DNA of 15,143 nt from NCBI GenBank assembly GCA_964422065.1, contig CAYQZW010000036.1, positions 1 through 15,143 of the forward strand, in the 5' to 3' direction. Below are positions 6,462 through 13,473 of this stretch, piece by piece (positions within the stretch are counted from its first letter, which is position 1; each line of letters opens with the position of its first letter). The DNA is from S141-55 sp964422065 (GTDB lineage Bacteria; Hydrothermota; Hydrothermia; WGAB01). The notes beneath the pieces were generated by a model. The model was not told the origin of the DNA, ran no database searches, and saw only the letters and a program-made list of their open reading frames with translations. Position numbers and translations under genes: made by a program.

Positions 6462-6856
6462 AGGTCAAAGATATCATGACCCATGGGGTCATCTCGTGTG
6501 GGCTGTATACGCCCATTCAGCAGGTGGCCCGCATCATGGCAGAGAAGGGGATCTCGGCCCTGGTCGTGCTGGATGACGACGGGGGCCTGGCCGGGGTCGT
6601 CTCACAAACCGACCTCGTGAATATCCGCGTCCATGAAGACTACTGGGAGCACTGGCAAGGGCTCTCTGCAAAACACATTATGACCAAAGACGTGGTGACC
6701 GTCTCGCCTGAAGCCTCTATCGAAGAGGCAGCACGACTGATGAAGGTCCACGGGATCCACCGCCTGGTGGTCACACAACAACAAGAGGGGAAATCCATCC
6801 CGATTGGCATTGTGTCTATGACAGACATCGTGCGTGAAATGGCGAAAGGAGAGTGA
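6458..6856 (+). CDS. Two-CBS-domain protein inserted between the oxidoreductase halves
   Basis: Small protein of 132 residues made almost entirely of a CBS pair (Bateman module). The first repeat is about 6-62 (DIMTHGVISC, then GISALVVLDDDGGLAGVVSQTDLV). The second is about 72-130 (HIMTKDVVTVSP, then GIHRLVV and PIGIVSMTDIVR). Both contain the [ST]-x-x-D motif (SQTD, SMTD) that contacts nucleotide ribose in this family. CBS pairs usually sense AMP, ATP or S-adenosylmethionine. There is no catalytic or DNA-binding domain. The TTG start overlaps the upstream stop by 4 bases (TTGA) with AGGAGG 6 bases ahead, so it is translationally coupled to the alpha-gamma half. Its stop is 5 bases before the next gene. 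Position suggests an energy-sensing regulatory subunit of the oxidoreductase. This is inference from context only. Confidence 0.9.
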   Translation: MKVKDIMTHGVISCGLYTPIQQVARIMAEKGISALVVLDDDGGLAGVVSQTDLVNIRVHEDYWEHWQGLSAKHIMTKDVVTVSPEASIEEAARLMKVHGIHRLVVTQQQEGKSIPIGIVSMTDIVREMAKGE

Positions 6857-6861
6857 GAGCC

Positions 6862-8595
6862 ATGGCAGATCAAGACCGAACCTTAGAGAACGAGCGGGAG
6901 GAACAGGAAAAAACACCTGTCCCTCCCCATCATGAGCATTTGGCGGAAGAGTTTTTGTCCAGCGCGCCAGGCACCAAGCTGCCCGGCGAACCGAAGGAAC
7001 TCCATGAAGCCCGACTCTCTGCCTTAGGGCTCCTCGACGTTGTAGAATACGTGGCGGACTTCAACGAAAAGGTCATCGGTGCATACAACGCTGGCGTCGG
7101 AGATACGGAATTACCCGCAGACATTGGCGTCGCCCGCAGCATCATCCCTCCGGGAACCGGTGCACTCCGTGACTTCTCTTACATCGCCCTGGAGATCCCG
7201 GAATACCATCGCGAAAAATGTGTGGCCTGTATGCGGTGTGTGACCGAGTGTCCGGATACCGCCATCCTCGCAAAGGTCACCCCCGAGTCCGAACTCCAAA
7301 AACGCCTCGCAGAACTCCCGGAGGAAGACCGCCCATTCATTGAAAAGCATTTCGCAAAGACCAAAAAGTTTTACGAACTTCCGCAAAAGCGGGGGTTAGA
7401 ACCCGGACTGTTTTCCATCTTCATTGACCCGACGAAGTGTAAGGGCTGCGCGGAATGCGTTGCCGTTTGCCATGACCTGGGCTATGACGCACTCTCCATG
7501 ATCCAGAAAAAAGAAGACACGGTCCCCAAGTACCGGAAGGCCTTCCACTTCTTCAAGAAATTGCCGGATACCCCTCCGGAATATGTCCCGGACAAGGCCC
7601 TGGCGGACATCATGCTTCTGGGGAAATCTCTCTTGTATGTCGGAGGTGCGGGATCTTGTGCAGGTTGCGGAGAGGCTACGGCGATCCGGATGATGTTGGC
7701 AGCCACAGGCTTCAAATACGGCCGGGAGAACATCGCAATCGTCGCAGCGACCGGCTGTAACACCGTTTACGGGTCCACGTATCCGTACAACCCCTTCCGG
7801 GTGAGTTGGATCAACTCGTTGTTTGAAAACGCTCCTACCGTTGCCATGGGGATCCGCCTGCGCTGGGAACAGCAGGGGTGGCACCACAAACGACTCTGGG
7901 TCCTGGGGGGCGACGGCGCGATGTACGACATCGGGTTCCAGGCACTCTCCCGGATGCTGGCCTCGGGCATGGACATCAAGGTCCTGGTCCTGGACACCCA
8001 GGTGTACTCCAACACCGGTGGACAGGCGTCGACCGCATCCTTCATGGGGCAAGACGCAAAGATGGCGGCTTTTGGTTCTGCCATCCCGGGCAAAGTGGAA
8101 CGTCGAAAAGAAATTGGCCGGATCATCATGATGCATCCCGAGACCTTTGTGGCCCAGACCACGCCCTACCACGTCAACCACTTCTACAAGGTCATTATGG
8201 CGGCCAACGAATTCCCCGGCCCTGCAGTGGTCATTACGTATAACACATGTCAGCCCGAGCATGGGGTGGCAGATGACGTGTCCTTCTACCGTGCCAAGAT
8301 GGCCGTCTATTCCCGGGCCTTCCCGCTCTTTATCTACGACCCACGGAAAGGCCGGACCATCCGAGAACGGCTCTCCCTGGAAGGGAATCCTGCGGTCGAC
8401 AAAGACTGGTATGTCAACCCGAAAACGGGCGAGGTCATTGACTTCATCACGTTTGCTCGGGAAGAAGGTCGATTCAAAAAACACTTTGACGAGAACGGCA
8501 ACCCCTCGGAATTCCTCCTAAAGGCCCAGGAAGACCGCCTGCAAAACTGGAGATTGCTCCAGGAACTCGCCGGCATTCGGAGAAAAGAAGACTGA
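6862..8595 (+). CDS. porB: Pyruvate:ferredoxin oxidoreductase-like, delta-beta half (Fe-S and TPP domains)
   Basis: Polypeptide of 577 residues matching the C-terminal half of PFOR. I chose the ATG at 6862, 8 bases after GGAGAG. A GTG at 6853 is in frame but sits on that site. After an acidic N-terminal extension (1-45), residues about 90-118 resemble the EKR-type segment. Two ferredoxin clusters follow: CVACMRCVTECP (Cys 120, 123, 126, 130) and CKGCAECVAVC (Cys 193, 196, 199, 203). The thiamine-diphosphate domain (about 250-577) has CAGCGE (Cys 266, 269), ATGC (Cys 299) and YNTC (Cys 463), the four ligands of the cluster nearest the cofactor in PFOR. It also has GDGAMYDIG (D351) and SNTGGQ (N384) for Mg-thiamine diphosphate. 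All catalytic and electron-transfer elements are therefore present. It should assemble with the alpha-gamma half into a cytoplasmic heteromeric enzyme that reduces ferredoxin. A palindromic terminator lies 42 bases after the stop. Confidence 0.93.
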   Translation: MADQDRTLENEREEQEKTPVPPHHEHLAEEFLSSAPGTKLPGEPKELHEARLSALGLLDVVEYVADFNEKVIGAYNAGVGDTELPADIGVARSIIPPGTGALRDFSYIALEIPEYHREKCVACMRCVTECPDTAILAKVTPESELQKRLAELPEEDRPFIEKHFAKTKKFYELPQKRGLEPGLFSIFIDPTKCKGCAECVAVCHDLGYDALSMIQKKEDTVPKYRKAFHFFKKLPDTPPEYVPDKALADIMLLGKSLLYVGGAGSCAGCGEATAIRMMLAATGFKYGRENIAIVAATGCNTVYGSTYPYNPFRVSWINSLFENAPTVAMGIRLRWEQQGWHHKRLWVLGGDGAMYDIGFQALSRMLASGMDIKVLVLDTQVYSNTGGQASTASFMGQDAKMAAFGSAIPGKVERRKEIGRIIMMHPETFVAQTTPYHVNHFYKVIMAANEFPGPAVVITYNTCQPEHGVADDVSFYRAKMAVYSRAFPLFIYDPRKGRTIRERLSLEGNPAVDKDWYVNPKTGEVIDFITFAREEGRFKKHFDENGNPSEFLLKAQEDRLQNWRLLQELAGIRRKED

Positions 8596-8637
8596 ACTCG
8601 ATAGGCTGATCTCTTCGTAGGATTCTGCCTGAAAAAG

Positions 8638-8665
8638 AACGGCCCCCTCCGCGGAGGGGGCCGTT
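8638..8665. terminator. Bidirectional rho-independent terminator
   Basis: A perfect 28-base palindrome (14-base arms, centre at 8651/8652) with a GC-rich core of CGGCCCCCTCCG facing its complement. The plus strand leaves it with GTTTCC and the minus strand with GTTCTTTTTC, so the T-rich tail is better in the minus direction. It sits between two convergent genes ending at 8595 and 8687 and most likely ends both operons. The 8596-8686 gap holds nothing else that I recognise. Confidence 0.88.
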
Positions 8666-8686
8666 TCCATGAATTGAAAATGCGCT

Positions 8687-9889
8687 CTAACTTCCCATGA
8701 GGTGCCGCGCGTGGAACAAGAAGGACCGCTTGAGCCGGAGGTAGAAGTAGGTCACGTGGCCCGCACGGAGTTCGTCTGGGTTGTAACCACCATCCTGCGT
8801 GTAGACGCCGCTGTTGGTCTGGTCATAAGGGATCCCCAACTCGTCCATCTTGCTCTTGAAGGGGTCGATGCCGTTCTGGAGGAAGAGATCGTCCGCCGCA
8901 CCACAATCAAAGAAGAACTCTGTCCCGTTGTCCAGGATGGCTTGGGCGTAAGTGTCAAGGAGTTGGGTCGGGCTGTTGTACTTCACCCACAGGCTGTCCC
9001 AGACCTCCGGCAAAATGTTCCATTGGGCATCAAAGGGCATCCGAACACCGGCCCACACGACCGAGTCGGGGGTCACGGGAGCCAGAGGAAACTCGTTCTT
9101 TGTCAAGTCAAACTTGGTGATTGTGTCCACCTTTGGCGAGAACATCGCCGCCATGGCCAAGGCAAAGGTGGAGAAGGGATGGCCTTCCGGATCCGCAGCC
9201 ACAGCGGCAGGGTCAAAGCCGTTCGGATTTTCCATCTGGAGGATCTGGATCAGAGAAGGGGTCTGGCTGAGGAACGTAGGGAAGTCCAGGGGACCAGAAT
9301 GGGAGGCCGCAGAACCAAAGAGATCCGGATGTTTGATCGCCAACCGCATGGCGCCATAGCCCCCCATCGAGAGCCCGGTGAGCATCCGGTGCTGGGCGTC
9401 CGCAATGGTGTTGTAGTTCTCGTCAATGTAAGGGATCAAATCGTTGACAAAGAAATCCTCGTAGCGGCCGAAGACTGGAATTGTGATGGAATCACCAATG
9501 GTCACTTCAGAATTCGCATAGAAGGTCCCTCCGAAATCGTTCGAAGCGTCAGGCATCACAATGATCATCGGGGGAATCAGGCCTGTACTGATCAGATAAT
9601 CTGCAATGCTTGCGATGTCAAAGAACTTCTGATATGTGGAGTCATCACCGCCGAACCCATGCAGCAGGTACAGCACAGGGTATCCCGTGGGATCATCTGC
9701 TGAATAACCCGGTGGGGTATAGACCATGACATTGATGGTGGGAGCCAGAGGATTCATGTAACTCGGGGCGGGTACGGAGATCTCCTCAATGGTGCCCTGG
9801 AAGATTTCAAACTCTTGGGGACCGGACTTCCGGGTACACCCTGTGACCACCCAAGCCGTCAAAATCAATGCAAGACCCAGTTTTTTCAT
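8687..9889 (-). CDS. Lipoprotein esterase, alpha/beta hydrolase (esterase D / PF00756-like)
   Basis: Protein of 400 residues starting with a lipoprotein signal: KK, a hydrophobic core, then VVTGC with the lipidated cysteine at 18. The hydrolase domain shows YPVLYLLHGFGGDDSTY (oxyanion region, 70-86) and nucleophile motif GLSMGGYGA (Ser174). FFDCGAADDLF supplies the acid (Asp333 or Asp334) and AGHVTYFY the histidine (His378). This is the order of the putative-esterase family, which includes esterase D and feruloyl-type esterases. A long segment between the nucleophile and the acid (about 200-320) is larger than in the compact members and probably shapes substrate binding. The protein should sit on a membrane facing the periplasm or outside. 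The ATG has GGAGG 7 bases upstream and lies 12 bases after the FadL-like gene, so the two are probably co-expressed. Substrate is unknown; an acyl or aryl ester is likely. Confidence 0.9.
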   Translation of the reverse strand: MKKLGLALILTAWVVTGCTRKSGPQEFEIFQGTIEEISVPAPSYMNPLAPTINVMVYTPPGYSADDPTGYPVLYLLHGFGGDDSTYQKFFDIASIADYLISTGLIPPMIIVMPDASNDFGGTFYANSEVTIGDSITIPVFGRYEDFFVNDLIPYIDENYNTIADAQHRMLTGLSMGGYGAMRLAIKHPDLFGSAASHSGPLDFPTFLSQTPSLIQILQMENPNGFDPAAVAADPEGHPFSTFALAMAAMFSPKVDTITKFDLTKNEFPLAPVTPDSVVWAGVRMPFDAQWNILPEVWDSLWVKYNSPTQLLDTYAQAILDNGTEFFFDCGAADDLFLQNGIDPFKSKMDELGIPYDQTNSGVYTQDGGYNPDELRAGHVTYFYLRLKRSFLFHARHLMGS

Positions 9890-9901
9890 GGCTTCGCCTC
9901 C

Positions 9902-11272
9902 TTAGTATGACACCGTGATGCCGAAGTTCACGGCGCCGACCTGCATGGAGTAGATCCCTGGCATGTTATCCGGTGTTCCGTCCTGATTGATATCCTGGAA
10001 GTCATAGACCGTCCGATCCGGAGCAGTGACATATTCGCCTCCAAGGTAGAAGGTGATCTTGCCCATGCCGAGGTCTTTGGTGTATGAAAACCCGCCGTTA
10101 AAGGAGAGTTTGTCGCCAATGTCGGGAATTAACGGATCCTGAGACCCTTCGGGGATCGGGGATTGGTCGAAGTAAACCCCCAATCGGAGCGCGATTTCTG
10201 GAGTGTACCGATACTCCAGGCCAAAGGAGGCACGCGCAGTGTTCTCCCATTGCTTGGCCAGATGCTCGTCTTCTAAAGGCTGACCAAAGAAATCCGTGCC
10301 CTCCATCTTCAGGGTGATGACATCCACGACGCTCCACAAGGTGTAATCCAGGTCCGCATAGAAGGTCAGGTCTGGCGAAGAATGGTATGCCAGGCCGAAG
10401 CCCACGTTACTGGGAAGAGGAAAATCGGCTGTGGTCTTGGCCTCGGTACTCAATGTCCAGGCTCCCACAGATGTGGAATCCGGGAAGTACGCAGTGAGAT
10501 TTGTGGTGCCATCTAAGGGAATCGCGCTGTAATACCGGGCGGCAAAGCCGAGGTCGAGTTTCTCCGATGCTCGATAGGCAATGCCCAGGATCGCGCCATA
10601 GCCGGTACCTTTGCCGCTCATATCCGCGGTGACCGGGATATACGAGAAGGGCAACGGGATAGACCCAGGATCGTCCTCATCGGCGGGGACAAGGTGGACA
10701 TTACTCAGTTCAACCTTACCGAAGTTCAGACCGCCGCTGATCCCGATCGCCAGGTTCTCGCCAAACCTTTTCGCAAGGCCGATATAGGCACTGATGACCT
10801 GGAGATTGCTGACCCAATCGTCCTTAGGGAAGGGCACGGGATTGCGCCAACCGATGGGATACTCGTAGAGGTCCCAGGATGAGCCCAACCCGAAGGGGAC
10901 AAAGACACCCAGGCCGAAGGTTGCAAGGTCGCTGGGGATGGCGATGGCAAACCCAGGGATATTAAAGGTTTGGGCTTCGGCATAGATGTCCAGTCGGTTG
11001 GAATACCCTCCGTCATACCCTACGAGGCCGGTCGTGGGCTGGTATCGGCTCTCTGGCATCACTGTGGACATATACAGTCCCAGGGTCTTGGACTGGCTGA
11101 AGGCTAGGCCTCCGGGGTTCCAAAAGATCCCATAGGGGTCACCGAACAGGGCTCGTGCAGCGCCACCCAGATGGAGCCCCCGGATCCCAACCCCGGAAAG
11201 GGCAAAGCCACCAGCCATCACGAGACTCGGGACTGCGAGCAGCAGTAGTAGGACTGCACCATACCGCTTCAT
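9902..11272 (-). CDS. FadL/OMPP1/TodX-family outer-membrane transport protein
   Basis: Outer-membrane protein of 456 residues. A classical signal peptide (1-20, MKRYGAVLLLLLAVPSLVMA) is followed by the N-terminal hatch-like signature of the FadL family: GGFALSGVGIRGLHLGGAAR and then DPYGIFWNPGGLAF (about 21-59). The remainder alternates aromatic and small residues in repeated amphipathic strands (for example GTGYGAILGIAYRASEKLDLGF without interruption) and ends NFGITVSY, with the terminal aromatic residue of barrels. Family members form 14-stranded channels for long-chain fatty acids or other hydrophobic compounds. The start is supported by AAGGAGGT just upstream, with a rather short 4-base spacer. 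A 42-base gap separates it from the coiled-coil gene and a 12-base gap from the esterase. The pairing suggests uptake of hydrophobic substrates or their esters. Confidence 0.9.
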   Translation of the reverse strand: MKRYGAVLLLLLAVPSLVMAGGFALSGVGIRGLHLGGAARALFGDPYGIFWNPGGLAFSQSKTLGLYMSTVMPESRYQPTTGLVGYDGGYSNRLDIYAEAQTFNIPGFAIAIPSDLATFGLGVFVPFGLGSSWDLYEYPIGWRNPVPFPKDDWVSNLQVISAYIGLAKRFGENLAIGISGGLNFGKVELSNVHLVPADEDDPGSIPLPFSYIPVTADMSGKGTGYGAILGIAYRASEKLDLGFAARYYSAIPLDGTTNLTAYFPDSTSVGAWTLSTEAKTTADFPLPSNVGFGLAYHSSPDLTFYADLDYTLWSVVDVITLKMEGTDFFGQPLEDEHLAKQWENTARASFGLEYRYTPEIALRLGVYFDQSPIPEGSQDPLIPDIGDKLSFNGGFSYTKDLGMGKITFYLGGEYVTAPDRTVYDFQDINQDGTPDNMPGIYSMQVGAVNFGITVSY

Positions 11273-11314
11273 ATGACCTCCTTGTTTAAATGTCCTTTCC
11301 TTTTCCGCCAGGCC

Positions 11315-11680
11315 CTACCCCTCCTGTTTGCGGTCACCCCGCTCCCCGACCACCAACCGGTAAAGTGTCTCGACGCCCCGATCGAGATTCTGGAGCCCTT
11401 GTTTCTCAATGCGTTGAGCGCGTTCTTCACCCTCCTTCAGGATCCGCTCGACCTCAATTTTGATATCCCGAAGGATCTCTAACCGGCGCACCTCAGCCAT
11501 CTGCTCCGCTTCCTCGTATGCACGCTCGATCGCCTGTCCTGCTTCTTCTTTGGCCTTCTCAATCATTGCCTGGGCTTCTTCTTGAGCCCGTTCGATCTCT
11601 TCTAAGGCTCGTCCTTCCTCCTCCTCGATGGTCTTGATGATGGGGTTCTCTCGTTCTACTTCCTTGTGTGCATGTGCCAT
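11315..11680 (-). CDS. Coiled-coil protein resembling V/A-type ATP synthase subunit H (peripheral stalk)
   Basis: Protein of 121 residues, almost all one charged amphipathic helix. Residues about 16-96 are dominated by Glu, Ala, Arg, Lys and Ile in heptad-like spacing (EEIERAQEEAQAMIEKAKEE, then AIERAYEEAEQMAEVRRLEI). The length and pattern match subunit H/G of archaeal-type (A/V) ATP synthases, which dimerises with subunit E as the peripheral stalk. The C-terminal stretch (RGVETLYRLVVGE) also recalls that family. No other ATPase subunit is encoded in the window, so it is an orphan here. Coiled coils converge easily, so a structural or scaffold role cannot be excluded. The start has GGAGA 10 bases upstream and is 6 bases after the methyltransferase stop. 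Confidence 0.6.
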   Translation of the reverse strand: MAHAHKEVERENPIIKTIEEEEGRALEEIERAQEEAQAMIEKAKEEAGQAIERAYEEAEQMAEVRRLEILRDIKIEVERILKEGEERAQRIEKQGLQNLDRGVETLYRLVVGERGDRKQEG

Positions 11681-11686
11681 GGCTCT

Positions 11687-12394
11687 TTACGTCTCCTTTT
11701 TTGCAATGAAGACCCACGCTGTTCCACCCACCAAAGGAACGGTTTGGACCGTCCTGAACCCCACACGCTGGAGTTCTTCCCAGACGGTGTTCTTCTTCCG
11801 GTCAAATCGTAGAATGGATTGTGCCAAATAACGATATGCTGCGGTATCCGATGCCACAAGGCCTCCAACCTTTGGGAGAATCTGGGTTAAATATACAGCA
11901 TAGACCCATCGGAAGGGAACATGGGGAAGGGCCATCTCGAGGATGACAAAATGGCCTCCGGGTTTCAGAATCCGGTAGACCTCCTGGAAACACCGGACGG
12001 GGTGCCGAAGGTTCCGGAGCCCAAAGGCGCACGTCACGGTGTCAAAGGTCTGGCTTCGGAACGGGAGGACTTCTGCGTCGGCCTGAATGAGCCATCGAAG
12101 GCGTCGGCGTGCTTTCGCCGTTTGGAGCATAGATGCAGAGAAATCCAAACCGACGATCCCGTGAGGGGAGACCCGCTTCAGGGCCTGCCCCATCTCTCCG
12201 GACCCAGTACAAAGATCCAAAACCCGGCCATTGCCCCATCGGCTGGCACGGAACCGCCAATAACGATCAATGTTCAAAGAGAGGAGATGGTTCAGAAGTT
12301 CATAGACCGGGACCAGCCGATCAAACATCCGGCGAATCGGGTCACGGACTCGGTGGGAGTTGCGAGTTCTGATGTATCCCGTCTCCGTTGTCAT
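11687..12394 (-). CDS. ubiE: UbiE/MenG demethylmenaquinone/ubiquinone C-methyltransferase
   Basis: SAM-dependent methyltransferase of 235 residues. The family signature at the N terminus is clear: VRDPIRRMFDRLVPVYELLN followed by HLLSLNIDRYWR (16-47). SAM-binding motif I is VLDLCTGSGEMG (58-69), with acidic residue D84 in GLDFS. UbiE-specific FGLRNL (124-129), RILKPGGHFVILE (141-153) and YRYLAQSILRF (187-197) follow. In an apparently anaerobic organism the likely reaction is methylation of demethylmenaquinone at the last step of menaquinone synthesis, on the inner face of the membrane. The ATG overlaps the upstream TGA as ATGA without a strong ribosome binding site, so translation is probably coupled. 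No other quinone genes are nearby. Confidence 0.93.
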   Translation of the reverse strand: MTTETGYIRTRNSHRVRDPIRRMFDRLVPVYELLNHLLSLNIDRYWRFRASRWGNGRVLDLCTGSGEMGQALKRVSPHGIVGLDFSASMLQTAKARRRLRWLIQADAEVLPFRSQTFDTVTCAFGLRNLRHPVRCFQEVYRILKPGGHFVILEMALPHVPFRWVYAVYLTQILPKVGGLVASDTAAYRYLAQSILRFDRKKNTVWEELQRVGFRTVQTVPLVGGTAWVFIAKKET

Positions 12395-13473
12395 GGGGAT
12401 TTCAAATATCGTAAGGGATCCACGGCCTTTCCTTCTTTCCGAACCTCGAAGTGAAGGATGGGCTGAGAGGCTCCAAGCCGGCCTATGGGTGTACCCCGTT
12501 GGACCTGGTCCCCAACCTGTACCCGTAAGGTCTCCAGATACGCATAGATGGTCAAAAATCCGTGATGGTCCAGAATCACCATGTTCCGGTAACTCAAGAA
12601 GGGGCCAGCAAACACGACTTCACCATCGGCGGCAGCACGGATCTCGCTCCCGGGTGCCGAGAGGATATCAATGCCGTTGTTCTTGACTTTTGTGCCGTAC
12701 TTCGGGTCCTTCATCATGCCAAACCGAGCAATGACCTGCCCCTGGACGGGCCAGGATAAGAGACCACGGGTTAACTTCTGGGTAGGAATGCCTTGTTGTT
12801 TCCGCCTTTGCTGAGATTTCTGGGTCAGTTCCCGCAGCAGTGCTTCCAGTTTCTTCTTGGCTTCCAGGATCTCCTGTTCTTTGGTTTTCTCTTGCTTCTT
12901 CTGGCGCTTGACCTTCTTTAGGAGGGCTTTCCTCTTCTGCTCTACCCTCACCAACTCCTTTTGGTCTTGCTCCAACCGCCGTCGAAGGGTCCGAATCGTC
13001 TGCAGTGCCTTCTCGCGATCTCTTCGCCATCTTTGGAGTTGTCGCACCTCAGTCCGATACTGTTGGAGGTTGCGGGCAGCGATTTCGGTCATCTTGGACA
13101 CGACAACCTGAAGAACCGGATCGGAGGAGGCAGAGAGTTTCTCGGTAACCGCATAGCGGCCCGAGATTTTGAGGGCCTCCAGCCACTCCCCAAGGCGTCT
13201 TTGGCCTTCCTCAATTTTCCGGTTGAGGACCGAAAGGCGTCGTCGAGCACGAGCCTCCTCATGACGAGTTAATTGGATCATGCTTTGGAGGGTCTGCTGT
13301 TCCTCTTCCAGTAAACGCAGTTGGCGCTTAAGATCTTTCTCCCGGGTCTCCAGTTTGGTAATTTTGGCACGAGTGGCACGAAGTTTTTCCTCTAATTCCT
13401 TGAGTTTCTGACGATAGTCCCCTGCAGTTGAACTCACGGAAAGTGCCAGACTCAGGAAGAATACAATCCCCAT
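12391..13473 (-). CDS. EnvC-like coiled-coil protein with degenerate LytM (M23) domain
   Basis: Exported protein of 360 residues. It has a short signal peptide (1-18, MGIVFFLSLALSVSSTAG), a long coiled coil (about 20-225, rich in Lys, Arg, Glu and Gln), then a LytM/M23 domain (about 238-360). The order is that of EnvC, which activates periplasmic amidases during cell division. Active-site residues are mostly lost. The first zinc histidine of H-x-G-x-D is Asn265 (with Asp269 kept), the histidine of YAHL is Tyr312, and the first histidine of H-x-H is Ile339 (with His341 kept). It is therefore unlikely to cut peptidoglycan and more likely activates an amidase encoded elsewhere. The ATG overlaps the CstA stop by one base (TGATG), and the stop overlaps the next start (ATGA). 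Confidence 0.9.
   Translation of the reverse strand: MGIVFFLSLALSVSSTAGDYRQKLKELEEKLRATRAKITKLETREKDLKRQLRLLEEEQQTLQSMIQLTRHEEARARRRLSVLNRKIEEGQRRLGEWLEALKISGRYAVTEKLSASSDPVLQVVVSKMTEIAARNLQQYRTEVRQLQRWRRDREKALQTIRTLRRRLEQDQKELVRVEQKRKALLKKVKRQKKQEKTKEQEILEAKKKLEALLRELTQKSQQRRKQQGIPTQKLTRGLLSWPVQGQVIARFGMMKDPKYGTKVKNNGIDILSAPGSEIRAAADGEVVFAGPFLSYRNMVILDHHGFLTIYAYLETLRVQVGDQVQRGTPIGRLGASQPILHFEVRKEGKAVDPLRYLKSP

Noticed and set aside
6853..6861. GTG start for the delta-beta half at 6853
   Set aside because: It overlaps the only ribosome binding site (GGAGAG). The ATG at 6862 has proper spacing.
7396..8484. 362-codon open frame on the minus strand
   Set aside because: It is antisense to the well-conserved Fe-S/thiamine-diphosphate half of the oxidoreductase and shows no domain of its own.
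8702..9703. 333-codon open frame on the plus strand
   Set aside because: It is antisense to the lipoprotein esterase, whose lipobox, nucleophile and histidine motifs are unmistakable. It begins just past the terminator without a ribosome binding site.
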